Positions 26,970-35,215 of a DNA stretch of 64,000 bases are shown here, in pieces. Each line of letters starts with the position of its first letter. The stretch's first letter is position 1. Source of the stretch: Rubripirellula sp. (GTDB taxonomy: Bacteria > Planctomycetota > Planctomycetia > Pirellulales > Pirellulaceae); contig JAAXJB010000030.1 in the NCBI GenBank assembly GCA_012270065.1, positions 34,094-98,093 of the forward strand, written 5' to 3'. The notes under the pieces are model-generated. The model made no database searches. It was not told where the DNA came from and saw only the letters and a list, made by a program, of their open reading frames with translations. The translations under genes and the position numbers were made by a program.

Positions 26970-28727
26970 ATGTCCTTGTCTCTGTCTTCCATTCAATCCT
27001 CACTCAGAAAACACAGGAATATGAAGCGAAAAAGCATGGCACGTGAGCGGCGACGGAAGATCCGGTTTGAGAGTCTGGAAACACGGCGCGTCTTTGCTGC
27101 AATGTTTGATGCAACTGCTTCTTTCCAGTTAGATCACAGCTTGCCGTCATCAATCCATGCAACCATCGTCTGGGATGCGAGTTCGGGTACTTTGACGTTG
27201 GACGGAACAAGCGGAGACGACACTGCTTCTGTGACCAGTTCGACCCCGCGATCGCACTTGGTCACAGCGACGCTCAATGGAAACTCGAAGACGATTGTTC
27301 TGGGAAGAAACCAGAGTATTTCGGAAATTGTTTTCAATGGTCACTCCGGTGATGATGTTTTTACAAATGACACACGGATTGATTCCCAAGCCAATGGGGG
27401 TTCGGGCAATGATATTTTGAATGGAGGAGGTGGCACCGATATTTTGCACGGAGATCAAGGCGATGATGAGTTGAATGGCGGGAATGGAGCGGACTGCATG
27501 TATGGGGGAGAGGGAAATGACACGCTTTCAGGTGGTGATGACGCAGATTTACTGATGGGCGACGATGGTCGTGACACACTCATGGGGCAAGGTGGCGATG
27601 ATCGAATTTTTGGTGGTGACCTGGCAGATGTGCTAATGGGTGGCAATGGTGCAGATCGCCTTTATGGCCAGTCAGGGGCTGATACTCTTGAAGGAGATGA
27701 TGGGGAAGATTATCTCTCAGGTGGTGATGATGTTGACACCATTGAAGGTGGCAATGACAGCGATCAGATTCTGGGTGGAAAGGGCGGTGACATCATTTCT
27801 GGAGGAGCAGCTGGAGATGAGATCGACGGGGGTGAGGGCTCAGATTATATCGAGGGTGGTAGTGGCAATGATGTCATCTGTGGTGGCGATGATGGTGACA
27901 CGATTCACGGCAATAGCGGGGACGACGTGATCGAAGGAGGCGATGGCGCTGACAACCTCTATGGCGACGCTGGCCAGGATGAGTTGCGAGGTAATGCTGG
28001 AGATGATGGCCTGTTTGGCGGACGTGATGATGACATGTTGTACGGTGGAAGTGGCGCAGATCGATTTCTCACTCAAGATGGAGATACGGTCAACGCTGTG
28101 AAGGACGAGGATGCAAGAGTTCGCTTTCGCAATTCAAGCGGTGAAACAAGCTGGCTCGGCTTGAATCGAATCTCGTGGCAGGGAGGAAACTGGACCGAGA
28201 ATGAAATAGAAGTCATTGATGAGGCTTTGGCTGCTCTTCACCATCGCGCGAGTGATACCGATTTGTTGAAAACATCAGACGGCGACCAGATCAGTTTCTA
28301 TCGTGTCGGTACATCGTCAAATGGTTCAATCCTTGGCTGGAATGATGGAGATGATGTCTACGTGACTGAAAACGCCATGGATTCCGATGGTGATGGTGTG
28401 ACTGCCCAGAGCGGTGATATTCATGATATTCACTGTCTCGTGTTCCATGAAATTGGACATTACTGGGACAAGGAGCATGGCAACTGGAGTGACTGGAAGC
28501 AACTGAGTGGTTGGAGCTATGGCCTCTTCTCGGGCTGGACTCACGACGGGACATCCGGGTTTGCCAGAGCCTATGGAGAAACAGAACCCAAGGAAGATTT
28601 TGCAACCGTGTTTGCCAAAGTGATGCAGCAGTACAAAGGGGCAACCTATGACTACCAGTCCACTGGAGTGACATCAGGGTTGCAGGATAAAGAAGATCAC
28701 ATCAACGATTTTCTCGATAACCTTTGA
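26970..28727 (+). CDS. RTX-repeat surface protein with LEPR-like N-terminus and C-terminal zinc-peptidase motif
   Basis: About 585 residues. A basic N-terminus (KHRNMKRKSMARERRRK) and FESLETRRVFAAMFD resemble the LEPR (LExRxLxA) export/anchor region of planctomycete surface proteins. Roughly 20 calcium-binding GGxGxD nonapeptides fill about residues 150-380. The C-terminal part holds HEIGHYWDKEH (His at about 493) and, about 50 residues later, EPKEDFATVFA, which could supply a Glu as third zinc ligand, as in lethal-factor-like peptidases. It should be an exported, calcium-dependent protein with peptidase activity. A ribosome binding site (AGGAG) precedes the ATG at 26970; an upstream ATG (26934) would add 12 residues. 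Confidence 0.82.
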   Translation: MSLSLSSIQSSLRKHRNMKRKSMARERRRKIRFESLETRRVFAAMFDATASFQLDHSLPSSIHATIVWDASSGTLTLDGTSGDDTASVTSSTPRSHLVTATLNGNSKTIVLGRNQSISEIVFNGHSGDDVFTNDTRIDSQANGGSGNDILNGGGGTDILHGDQGDDELNGGNGADCMYGGEGNDTLSGGDDADLLMGDDGRDTLMGQGGDDRIFGGDLADVLMGGNGADRLYGQSGADTLEGDDGEDYLSGGDDVDTIEGGNDSDQILGGKGGDIISGGAAGDEIDGGEGSDYIEGGSGNDVICGGDDGDTIHGNSGDDVIEGGDGADNLYGDAGQDELRGNAGDDGLFGGRDDDMLYGGSGADRFLTQDGDTVNAVKDEDARVRFRNSSGETSWLGLNRISWQGGNWTENEIEVIDEALAALHHRASDTDLLKTSDGDQISFYRVGTSSNGSILGWNDGDDVYVTENAMDSDGDGVTAQSGDIHDIHCLVFHEIGHYWDKEHGNWSDWKQLSGWSYGLFSGWTHDGTSGFARAYGETEPKEDFATVFAKVMQQYKGATYDYQSTGVTSGLQDKEDHINDFLDNL

Positions 28728-28791
28728 TCAGCCGGGCCACTCGTGAACCTGGCGTTGATCACGGTCTCGGAAATGGAATTCCGGAAACATG

Positions 28792-28812
28792 ATCTGTGAA
28801 TCATTCACAGAT
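28792..28812. promoter_or_regulatory. 21-bp perfect inverted repeat
   Basis: ATCTGTGAA (28792-28800) and TTCACAGAT (28804-28812) are exact complements around TCA. It lies 65 bp after the RTX gene and about 145 bp before the DUF3472 gene. With a 3-nt loop and no T-tract it is either an operator or a 3' hairpin. Confidence 0.5.
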
Positions 28813-28956
28813 GATCGGCTGTCGCATCGGTGTGATGTTGTGGTTACACTTGCGGATCCCTGTTATCTGGTTTCTGCAAGTTCATCTTGCTTGTGTTTCC
28901 ATGATCACATCGATGCTCCCGAACGTTCTCTCTCCCGTGCCTCAGTTCTGTTGACC

Positions 28957-30261
28957 ATGTATCTCTCTCCGCGTTTTGTTGCCCGCTTTGGATTTTTGAT
29001 TCTGCTCGTGGTGCCTTTGTTGGATCTTGGGGCGGCAGACTGGTCCATCCCAGTGGGGGGAAATGCATATTGCACGGTGCCGGGTGCTGGTGGAAATGCA
29101 TTGCAACGCTCAGGACTTCTGTCGTGGAGTGATGCGGCTGAGGTGCATTCGGTTTTCTTTCGGGTTGACCGCCCCGCCACCATTGAAGTGGCAATCAAAG
29201 CGAAGGCAACGGCAGGAACCAGTTCGTTGAACGCCACCATCAACGGCAAGCGATTTGAAAAGAAGATCAGCGGTGCTGATGAAAAAGAATATGTGTTTGG
29301 TGAGATTGACATTGATCACCCCGGTTATGTTCAAGTCGATCTGCAGGGTTCCAATCGTTCGGGAAAGAATTTTGGTGTCATTTCCCAGTTGCTTGTTTCC
29401 TCCGATACAGAGTCCTTGGTTGTCGATTACGTGAAGACGTCTCAGGGGGGGATGTTTTATTGGGGCAGGCGGGGACCTTCGGTTCACCTCCGCTATCAGG
29501 TGCCAGGCAATGTCAATTTGAAATACGCCTACAGTGAAATCACGGTTCCGAAAGGGCAAGATCCGATCGGGTCCTATTACATGGCCAACGGGTTTGGTCA
29601 GGGGTATTTTGGAATTCAGGTCAACAGCGAACGTGAACGCCGGATTCTGTTCTCAGTCTGGAGTCCGTTCAAAACAGACAATCCGGCGGCGATTCCCGTT
29701 GATCAGCGCATTCGCGATATGGGACATGGTGAGGGTGTGCATGTCGGCAAGTTTGGCAACGAAGGTTCCGGTGGCCAGAGTTACCTCGTTTTTCCATGGA
29801 AAGCGGGAGTGACTTACTGCTTTCTGACAGAGGTAAAACCCGACGGAAGCGGAAATACAATCTACACCTCGTGGTTCAGAGAGAAGAAAACTGGCGATTG
29901 GCGCTTGATCGCCAGCTTTCGTCGGCCAAAAACCAACACGCACCTGACTGGTTTTCATTCCTTTCTGGAAAGCTTTTCCCCAAATCACGGCTATCTCGGA
30001 CGGGGAGCGATGTATGGAAACGTTTGGGTTCGCGATGAGTCAGGTCGTTGGTATGAGTGCACCAAGGCCCGGTTTTCGGTTGATGCAACAGGGGGAGGCA
30101 GGCATCGTCTGGATTTTGATGGCGGTGTCAGTGGAAATTCATTTTTCATGCGTAACTGCGGTTTCTTTGATGAAACAGGAACTCCTGGTGAGTGGTTTCA
30201 GCGTGGTTCTACATCACAACAGCGACCCCAGATTGATGTCGACGACTTGCCGCGGGATTGA
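28957..30261 (+). CDS. Secreted DUF5077-DUF3472 protein
   Basis: About 434 residues with a signal peptide (VARFGFLILLVVPLLDLGAA). A DUF5077-like beta-sandwich (about 30-160) is followed by a DUF3472 region with FGIQVNSERERRILFSVWSPF and HVGKFGNEGSGGQSY. This pair is common in Planctomycetes and Bacteroidetes surface proteins and is usually thought to handle or bind carbohydrates. No activity is established. I start at the ATG at 28957 because it gives a normal signal peptide; the frame runs 56 codons further upstream. Confidence 0.82.
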   Translation: MYLSPRFVARFGFLILLVVPLLDLGAADWSIPVGGNAYCTVPGAGGNALQRSGLLSWSDAAEVHSVFFRVDRPATIEVAIKAKATAGTSSLNATINGKRFEKKISGADEKEYVFGEIDIDHPGYVQVDLQGSNRSGKNFGVISQLLVSSDTESLVVDYVKTSQGGMFYWGRRGPSVHLRYQVPGNVNLKYAYSEITVPKGQDPIGSYYMANGFGQGYFGIQVNSERERRILFSVWSPFKTDNPAAIPVDQRIRDMGHGEGVHVGKFGNEGSGGQSYLVFPWKAGVTYCFLTEVKPDGSGNTIYTSWFREKKTGDWRLIASFRRPKTNTHLTGFHSFLESFSPNHGYLGRGAMYGNVWVRDESGRWYECTKARFSVDATGGGRHRLDFDGGVSGNSFFMRNCGFFDETGTPGEWFQRGSTSQQRPQIDVDDLPRD

Positions 30262-30679
30262 GCGATCCCTTCATTAGCAAGCACGCCGCAGGTTTGATTG
30301 TTCCTTGAACGTGGCGAAACCGTCGAATCTGACGAAACCGTCGACCCTGATGTTACGGAAGCAATCCGATTGCTTTTCCAACATCCGCGATTGCCTGCGC
30401 TCACTCTCAGCAGTGTCTTGGCCGATTGAGCGGCGAATGATCCAGCAATTCATTGCAATATCTGATGGCAAAGTTGCTGGTTCCTGGCTGGATTTCGTTC
30501 GTGCCCGCAAGCTTTTTAAGCGGTCACCAAACATTTTGAAAAAAAAATGTTTCCCCCTGCACGAAATCGCATCCGCTCGCCACTAATCCAATGCAACCGG
30601 TTGAAACCCTTTTCTGTTGTTCAGCATCTGGTCGCTGAGCAACGAACCTTTTCCTGCATTGAATAGAGAGAAATTTGCC
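30262..30679 (+). other. Intergenic region before the small secreted gene
   Basis: These 418 bp contain a small direct repeat (CGAAACCGTCGA, twice, near 30314-30345), a short hairpin with a T run (AAGCAA/TTGCTT, about 30359-30377) that could end the DUF3472 transcript, and an A-rich run at about 30538-30549. No supported gene. Confidence 0.45.
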
Positions 30680-31117
30680 ATGAGTCGTCAAGGAATTTTC
30701 ACATGCATTTGTACACTTGCCATCGCCACCTTCATGTCTGGGACCGCCAAGGCTGATGCTGAATCGGCAGCAGCCCGCTGTGTCAGTGGCATCCAGAATA
30801 CCGTGCAACGTTCAGAGTCCCTCGTTGCAGAACGAACGGCTGAAACGGTTGTCCTGATTGACCGTCTTTTGAATGCGGGACGTGTTGAAGCGGCGGTTGC
30901 CGCTGCTCGTGACTGCGTTCAGCAAACGCGGGAAGATTTACGGCTGGCCGGCAATTACATTGATGATATCACGAATGATTGCATCCGTTCGCTTGTGCGG
31001 ATGCAGGAGTATCAATTGGCTCGTCGTGTTGATAATGCCAGAGAAACCGCTTTCGGCAGTCTTGTAAACCTGCTGGAACGGCAGGAAACTGCACTGGCCG
31101 ACGCTCTTGGCAATTGA
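30680..31117 (+). CDS. Small secreted helical protein of unknown function
   Basis: 145 residues. A clear signal peptide (IFTCICTLAIATFMSGTAKA) precedes a mostly helical mature part rich in Ala, Arg and Glu with two or three Cys (CVSGIQ, DCVQQT, DCIRSL). The rest is amphipathic helices. I do not recognise a family. A purine-rich AGAGAG about 12 nt before the ATG may be the ribosome binding site. It lies 61 bp before the next sigma gene on the same strand, so co-transcription is possible. Confidence 0.6.
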   Translation: MSRQGIFTCICTLAIATFMSGTAKADAESAAARCVSGIQNTVQRSESLVAERTAETVVLIDRLLNAGRVEAAVAAARDCVQQTREDLRLAGNYIDDITNDCIRSLVRMQEYQLARRVDNARETAFGSLVNLLERQETALADALGN

Positions 31118-31178
31118 ATGGGACGAGCAATTCGTTTCGACAACACCGTTGTCAATGGCGTGATGATGTGCAGGGGGG

Positions 31179-31892
31179 GTGGGATTTCGCTCGATCGCAG
31201 TGATTCATGACTTTCGACAGAAAATGACGCTCGACAGAAACGGTAATCAACGAACGTTGCCTCCGCTTCCTGATGAAAATCGGGAAGCGGAGGTTCGTTC
31301 ATGCAGTGATGCCAGTGTTGAGCGTGATATGGCTCTTGCGCAGCGTATGGTTGCTGGAGAAAATTCTGCGTGGGTGGAATTCGTAAGTCAGTTTGACTCA
31401 CTGATATTTGCCAGGATACAGGCGACTTGGCGGGAGGTCGGGTTGACCTTTCTGTCGACGGAGGTCGCTGCTGAGATAAGTTCCGAAGTCATTGCCGGGT
31501 TACTCAATAATGACATGAAGTCACTCAGGGGGTACTCCGGACGCAGTCGCCTTTCAACATGGTTGAGTGTGATTGTTCGCCGCACGACTTTGCGTTACCT
31601 GCATTCCATACGCAAGCAGCAGGGCACAGGGGATCTGCAGGAGCATGCGGACCCGAGGGATGAGCAGCAGCAGATTCAGGATTCGAGTGACGAGCGGCTT
31701 GATACTTTGCGCGTTGCCCGCAAGAAGTTGTCGTCGGACGATCAAAAGATATTAAAGCTGTTTTACGAGAAAGATAAATCCTATCAACAGATTGCAGAAG
31801 AACTGCAATTGAGCGTGAATGCGATTGGTCCCAAGTTGGATCGCGCGAGGAGGCGATTGCGTTTGAAAGCAGAGGAGATCGATGCCATGTGA
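31179..31892 (+). CDS. Sigma-70 family RNA polymerase sigma factor
   Basis: About 237 residues. After a poorly conserved N-terminus come region 2-like sequence (LAQRMVAGENSAWVEFVSQF ... STWLSVIVRRTTLRYL) and a region 4-like helix-turn-helix (YEKDKSYQQIAEELQLSVNA, then KLDRARRRL). Sequence and length fit planctomycete ECF-like or sigma-70-family factors. The likely start is the GTG at 31179 or the ATG at 31224; neither has a decisive ribosome binding site. The next gene encodes a membrane protein that may be its anti-sigma factor. Confidence 0.82.
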   Translation: MGFRSIAVIHDFRQKMTLDRNGNQRTLPPLPDENREAEVRSCSDASVERDMALAQRMVAGENSAWVEFVSQFDSLIFARIQATWREVGLTFLSTEVAAEISSEVIAGLLNNDMKSLRGYSGRSRLSTWLSVIVRRTTLRYLHSIRKQQGTGDLQEHADPRDEQQQIQDSSDERLDTLRVARKKLSSDDQKILKLFYEKDKSYQQIAEELQLSVNAIGPKLDRARRRLRLKAEEIDAM

Positions 31893-31997
31893 CGACGTCA
31901 TCACCTGATCCATGTGGGTTGTGCCCAGTCACTTTCATTCTGGATGCAGACGATAGTGCCTGCCGTCCTGAATTTGTTCCCGTTGTTTGAATTGCCA

Positions 31998-34007
31998 ATG
32001 TCCATTGCAGAATCTTCCAATTTGACTCGCTTGTTGCGTCTGCTGACAGGTGTAGCGACAACTGCAGAAAGCCAGCAGTTGCGAGTCAGTATGCGCGGGG
32101 ATGAACAATTGGTGCGACAGCATGCCAAATTGGTTCAGGTCATGAGCCAACCGTTTTCGCTCGACAATGCGTTGTTGCATTTGGATGAAGTTGATCCCGA
32201 AATCGTTGCAGCTTTTGTCGATGATCGACTTGATGATGCAGAAAAGACCAGGTTTGAGCGAAAGTGCTGGAATTCAGAAAGTCTGCTGAGAGAAGTGGTA
32301 ACCGCATGGCGTCTTGAGCACGATGTCAATGCATCGGAGCCACTGCCGCCAGTTGATTCATCGGCAGTTGATTCAACTGCCGATGAATCGAGTGCCAGTG
32401 TTCAGGCGGACTTCGATTCACAGATGTCCCGCAGCGAAAACCAGGCGGCGGCAAAAGCAGTTCAAACGCAGGCTCCGCCGGCGATCGAGCCGTCATCGGT
32501 TGTGAAGTCCAGAGCCCGAAAACGCTCAAACACCGGATATTACGTGGCAACACTCGCCTTGGTATCTGCCGCTGTTTTTGCGGCTGTCCTGTTTGGTCTC
32601 TGGCAGTGGATGAGACCAGGTCAGCAAGTGCCAGGCGGTATCAATCCGGATTCGGTGGTTGAGCAGCGGCACGAATCGGAACAGTCACCGGAGCAGAATG
32701 TCGCACAGAACGATCAGGATGTAGAACCCATTGAGGAGCAGAATGAACCACAGATACCCTCGCCGGAGATGGAAGTTCCAGAAGACACGCCGCCTGAAAA
32801 TGTAATCGTTGATGTTCCGGGCCGGATGCCTGTGGACCGTCCTGAAGAGCCGAGAGTACCACGTGAGCCGGGGATTCTGCAGCCATCGCCGCAGTCGCGA
32901 TTCAACATGGCTAAATGGTTGGATTGGTCCGATGTGATGGGAATCGCCGCGACCCGGGATGCTGCTGGTGAAAGATGGCGGGGAATCGGCGTGCCCCGGG
33001 GGTATACCGAAGGTGAAAACGTTGATTGGTTGCAGGTCGCAACCTTGCGCGCCACACAGCTCAAGGGTGAAGATGGAAAGGGTGCCAGTTGGACTGCTGG
33101 CGCCAATACCACCTTCAGAATTTCACATCCAGTTGAGATGTCCGAGGGCGTGGTTGTCTGTGATCTGTCTTCCGGAAAATTGGCGATTGAAAATCTGGAT
33201 CCGGGCCGAACTCTGGTGTTACGCGTCGATGAAATGGAATTTCCGCTGGTAGTCGATGAAGCCGGAACGACACTCGTACTGGAGCGTGTGGGGAGAGAAA
33301 TTGTGATGGGCGCTTTTCGTGGCAGTGCCACCTGCGATGGAAATCAAATCAATCGACGTGTCTGGAGAAAAGTTGATGGGACAGGAAAGACTGCGAGTCT
33401 TCGGCCGGAAAAGTATGACGCCTGGTACAACCAGAAAGTTCAAGTCGATGCTCCCGCCACGCTTCGCAATAAACTGAACAATGCACCGGATTTTCTGGCT
33501 CAAGTCATTGACGTAAGTCGTCATGGAACACCATTGGAGCAGTCGATTGGTGCGCAGGCGATTTTACGTGTCAATGCAGCGGAGAATCAGATTCCCGGTG
33601 ATCCGGCGTTGCGGAGCATGATGAACTCCGAACAGGAGTCAGTCCGGGCCGCCTTGGTGAAATGGCTCGCCGAGCAGTGTCTGGAAAATCCACGTTACGC
33701 CATGATGATGGTCGTTCGGTTGTGCAAACTGCAGGATGTTCCTGAAAAACAGTCCAGGTCTTTTCAGGAATGGTTTGGCGGGATTGCCCGCCGGAGTAAG
33801 TATACCCAGCGAGTCCTCGACCAGTTGATGGCATCGCTTACGATCGATAACAAACCCATCGTACGACAGGCCGCCAAGTTTTTTCTTGAAGATTACCTTC
33901 GTGAACCGCTTCCGTACAACCCAATCAAGCCGGGTGCAAACATCACCCGGGTGCTCGCCGAAGTTCGCAAGCGGGTGACCGAACAACAACGTCGTCTGGA
34001 GCGCTGA
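31998..34007 (+). CDS. Membrane protein, probable anti-sigma partner
   Basis: About 669 residues. The N-terminal cytoplasmic part (about 1-190) includes AAFVDDRLDDAEKTRFERKC, similar in form to the short domain of anti-sigma factors but without the His-Cys-Cys zinc cluster. One membrane helix (about 195-220; YYVATLALVSAAVFAAVLFG) leads to a Pro/Glu-rich linker, a beta-rich domain (about 310-490) and a helical, HEAT-like end. The layout and its position 105 bp after the sigma gene suggest a membrane anti-sigma factor that senses an outer signal. I use the ATG at 31998; the frame is open from 31914. No domain name can be assigned to the outer part. Confidence 0.6.
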   Translation: MSIAESSNLTRLLRLLTGVATTAESQQLRVSMRGDEQLVRQHAKLVQVMSQPFSLDNALLHLDEVDPEIVAAFVDDRLDDAEKTRFERKCWNSESLLREVVTAWRLEHDVNASEPLPPVDSSAVDSTADESSASVQADFDSQMSRSENQAAAKAVQTQAPPAIEPSSVVKSRARKRSNTGYYVATLALVSAAVFAAVLFGLWQWMRPGQQVPGGINPDSVVEQRHESEQSPEQNVAQNDQDVEPIEEQNEPQIPSPEMEVPEDTPPENVIVDVPGRMPVDRPEEPRVPREPGILQPSPQSRFNMAKWLDWSDVMGIAATRDAAGERWRGIGVPRGYTEGENVDWLQVATLRATQLKGEDGKGASWTAGANTTFRISHPVEMSEGVVVCDLSSGKLAIENLDPGRTLVLRVDEMEFPLVVDEAGTTLVLERVGREIVMGAFRGSATCDGNQINRRVWRKVDGTGKTASLRPEKYDAWYNQKVQVDAPATLRNKLNNAPDFLAQVIDVSRHGTPLEQSIGAQAILRVNAAENQIPGDPALRSMMNSEQESVRAALVKWLAEQCLENPRYAMMMVVRLCKLQDVPEKQSRSFQEWFGGIARRSKYTQRVLDQLMASLTIDNKPIVRQAAKFFLEDYLREPLPYNPIKPGANITRVLAEVRKRVTEQQRRLER

Positions 34008-34057
34008 TTGGCTGATTGTCTGAGCCTGCGAACAGGAAGAACAGAACAATACGATGG

Positions 34058-34855
34058 TCAGTTCGATACGGCAGTTTGCTGGATTGCATCAGTTTGCCTG
34101 TTCGGGACACCTGTTCCGTCCCGCCGTGCAATGATGGCCATGCGTGTGAGTTTCGCTGGTAAGTGACGCAGTCGCAGATGGCTCGTCGTTACCTCACATC
34201 CTGACTTTTCCAGAATGCCGCAAATCTCCGTGTGCGACAGATTGTGATAATGATACCGGTGGGAAACATAGCGTCCTGTAAGACTTTGACTCATCTCAAG
34301 GTTCAACAGGATTCCACCCGGAGCAAGTAGACGTGCCAGGTGTTGCAAACTGACTTGGGTGTCCTCCGCATATCCCACAACTGCCCCCACGCATATCAGG
34401 CCAAAGCTTCCCTCGTTCAGCCGGGTTGCAGGTTCAAATTCAATTTCCTTATCAACGATCGAAGATTGCTCATTGCCTGTTCTGGCTCCGTCGCCCGCGT
34501 TCAGATAATGCGTCTTCGACGATTTCGTCATCAAGCGGATTTCATGCGGGGTTGAAATGTCTGCGGTGCCAACTTCGATTCTGTCTGCTGTCAGGTCACG
34601 CTTGGAGGCCTTGATGAGCGTTGCCCCCAGAAAATTCGGTTGCAGATCTGTCGACAGGAGTGTTGAGTGAGGAACGCGGTTCAGGAAGTGCAATCCGAGT
34701 AAACCGGTGCCGCAGCCGGCGTCAAGAATTCTGATCCCTGCCGGTACTTCGATCTCGAGGTCCTGCAAAAAACGGTCAATTCCGCTTTCGAAGCCCATGG
34801 ACCTGAGAAAAAAATCATACGCATGACTATTTTTATAGAGTCGCGTGCTAAGCAT
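34058..34855 (-). CDS. SAM-dependent class I methyltransferase
   Basis: About 265 residues with the Rossmann-like methyltransferase fold: motif I ILDAGCGTGLLG (about 42-53), LLSTDLQPNFL as the adenosine-binding strand, and FGLICVGAVVGY for the later strand. The region RLYKNSHAYDFFLRSMGFE before motif I resembles small-molecule or lipid methyltransferases. Substrate is unknown. The last gene of this strand here, it converges with the anti-sigma-like gene. I use the ATG at 34855 because the 17 residues upstream (to 34906) add nothing recognisable. No ribosome binding site decides. Confidence 0.8.
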   Translation of the reverse strand: MLSTRLYKNSHAYDFFLRSMGFESGIDRFLQDLEIEVPAGIRILDAGCGTGLLGLHFLNRVPHSTLLSTDLQPNFLGATLIKASKRDLTADRIEVGTADISTPHEIRLMTKSSKTHYLNAGDGARTGNEQSSIVDKEIEFEPATRLNEGSFGLICVGAVVGYAEDTQVSLQHLARLLAPGGILLNLEMSQSLTGRYVSHRYHYHNLSHTEICGILEKSGCEVTTSHLRLRHLPAKLTRMAIIARRDGTGVPNRQTDAIQQTAVSN

Positions 34856-35215
34856 TTTGCCGTTGGTGGTGTTGCCTGTGTGGGGGACCTTCCGGCTGGT
34901 GATCACAACCCATGCGCCTCATTTGAATGGATGAACCTGATCACGACAATCAGCCGAACACGCAATTTCCGGAAAGTTGCATGTGTCTTTGGTCGGAGAT
35001 GTATCCAGTGACGCCGTACCAGCAAGCTATCGAAGGGAGTTGATGTCCTTGCCTGATTCGTTCACCACGGAACGCTTGGAGGCGTAGGATTGGATGCGAC
35101 GTCCGGCGATCACCCCAGCATGATCTTACGCAGATGATGGCAATCGCATGATCCTGCACGTATGATGCAGCCCCTCGGCACGTATGATGCAGCCCCTCGG
35201 CGGATTCGCGTGAAT
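34856..35215. other. Intergenic region with tandem duplication
   Basis: About 360 bp between two minus-strand genes with no supported gene. Its notable content is the 22-bp tandem duplication at 35156-35199. Confidence 0.45.
35156..35199. repeat. 22-bp tandem duplication
   Basis: Two exact, adjacent 22-bp copies starting GCACGTATGATGCAG (35156-35177 and 35178-35199), just past the stop of the CotH gene (minus). Identity of the copies implies a recent event. Confidence 0.9.

Noticed and set aside
26626..27003. Minus-strand frame of 125 codons upstream of the RTX gene
   Set aside because: No domain and it overlaps the ribosome binding site and start of the RTX gene in antisense.
28446..28478. 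Metzincin-type protease call for HEIGHYWDKEH
   Set aside because: The spacing HExxHxxxxxH is similar, but the Gly of HExxHxxGxxH is Asp and a downstream EDFA-type Glu fits a gluzincin-like or lethal-factor-like site better.
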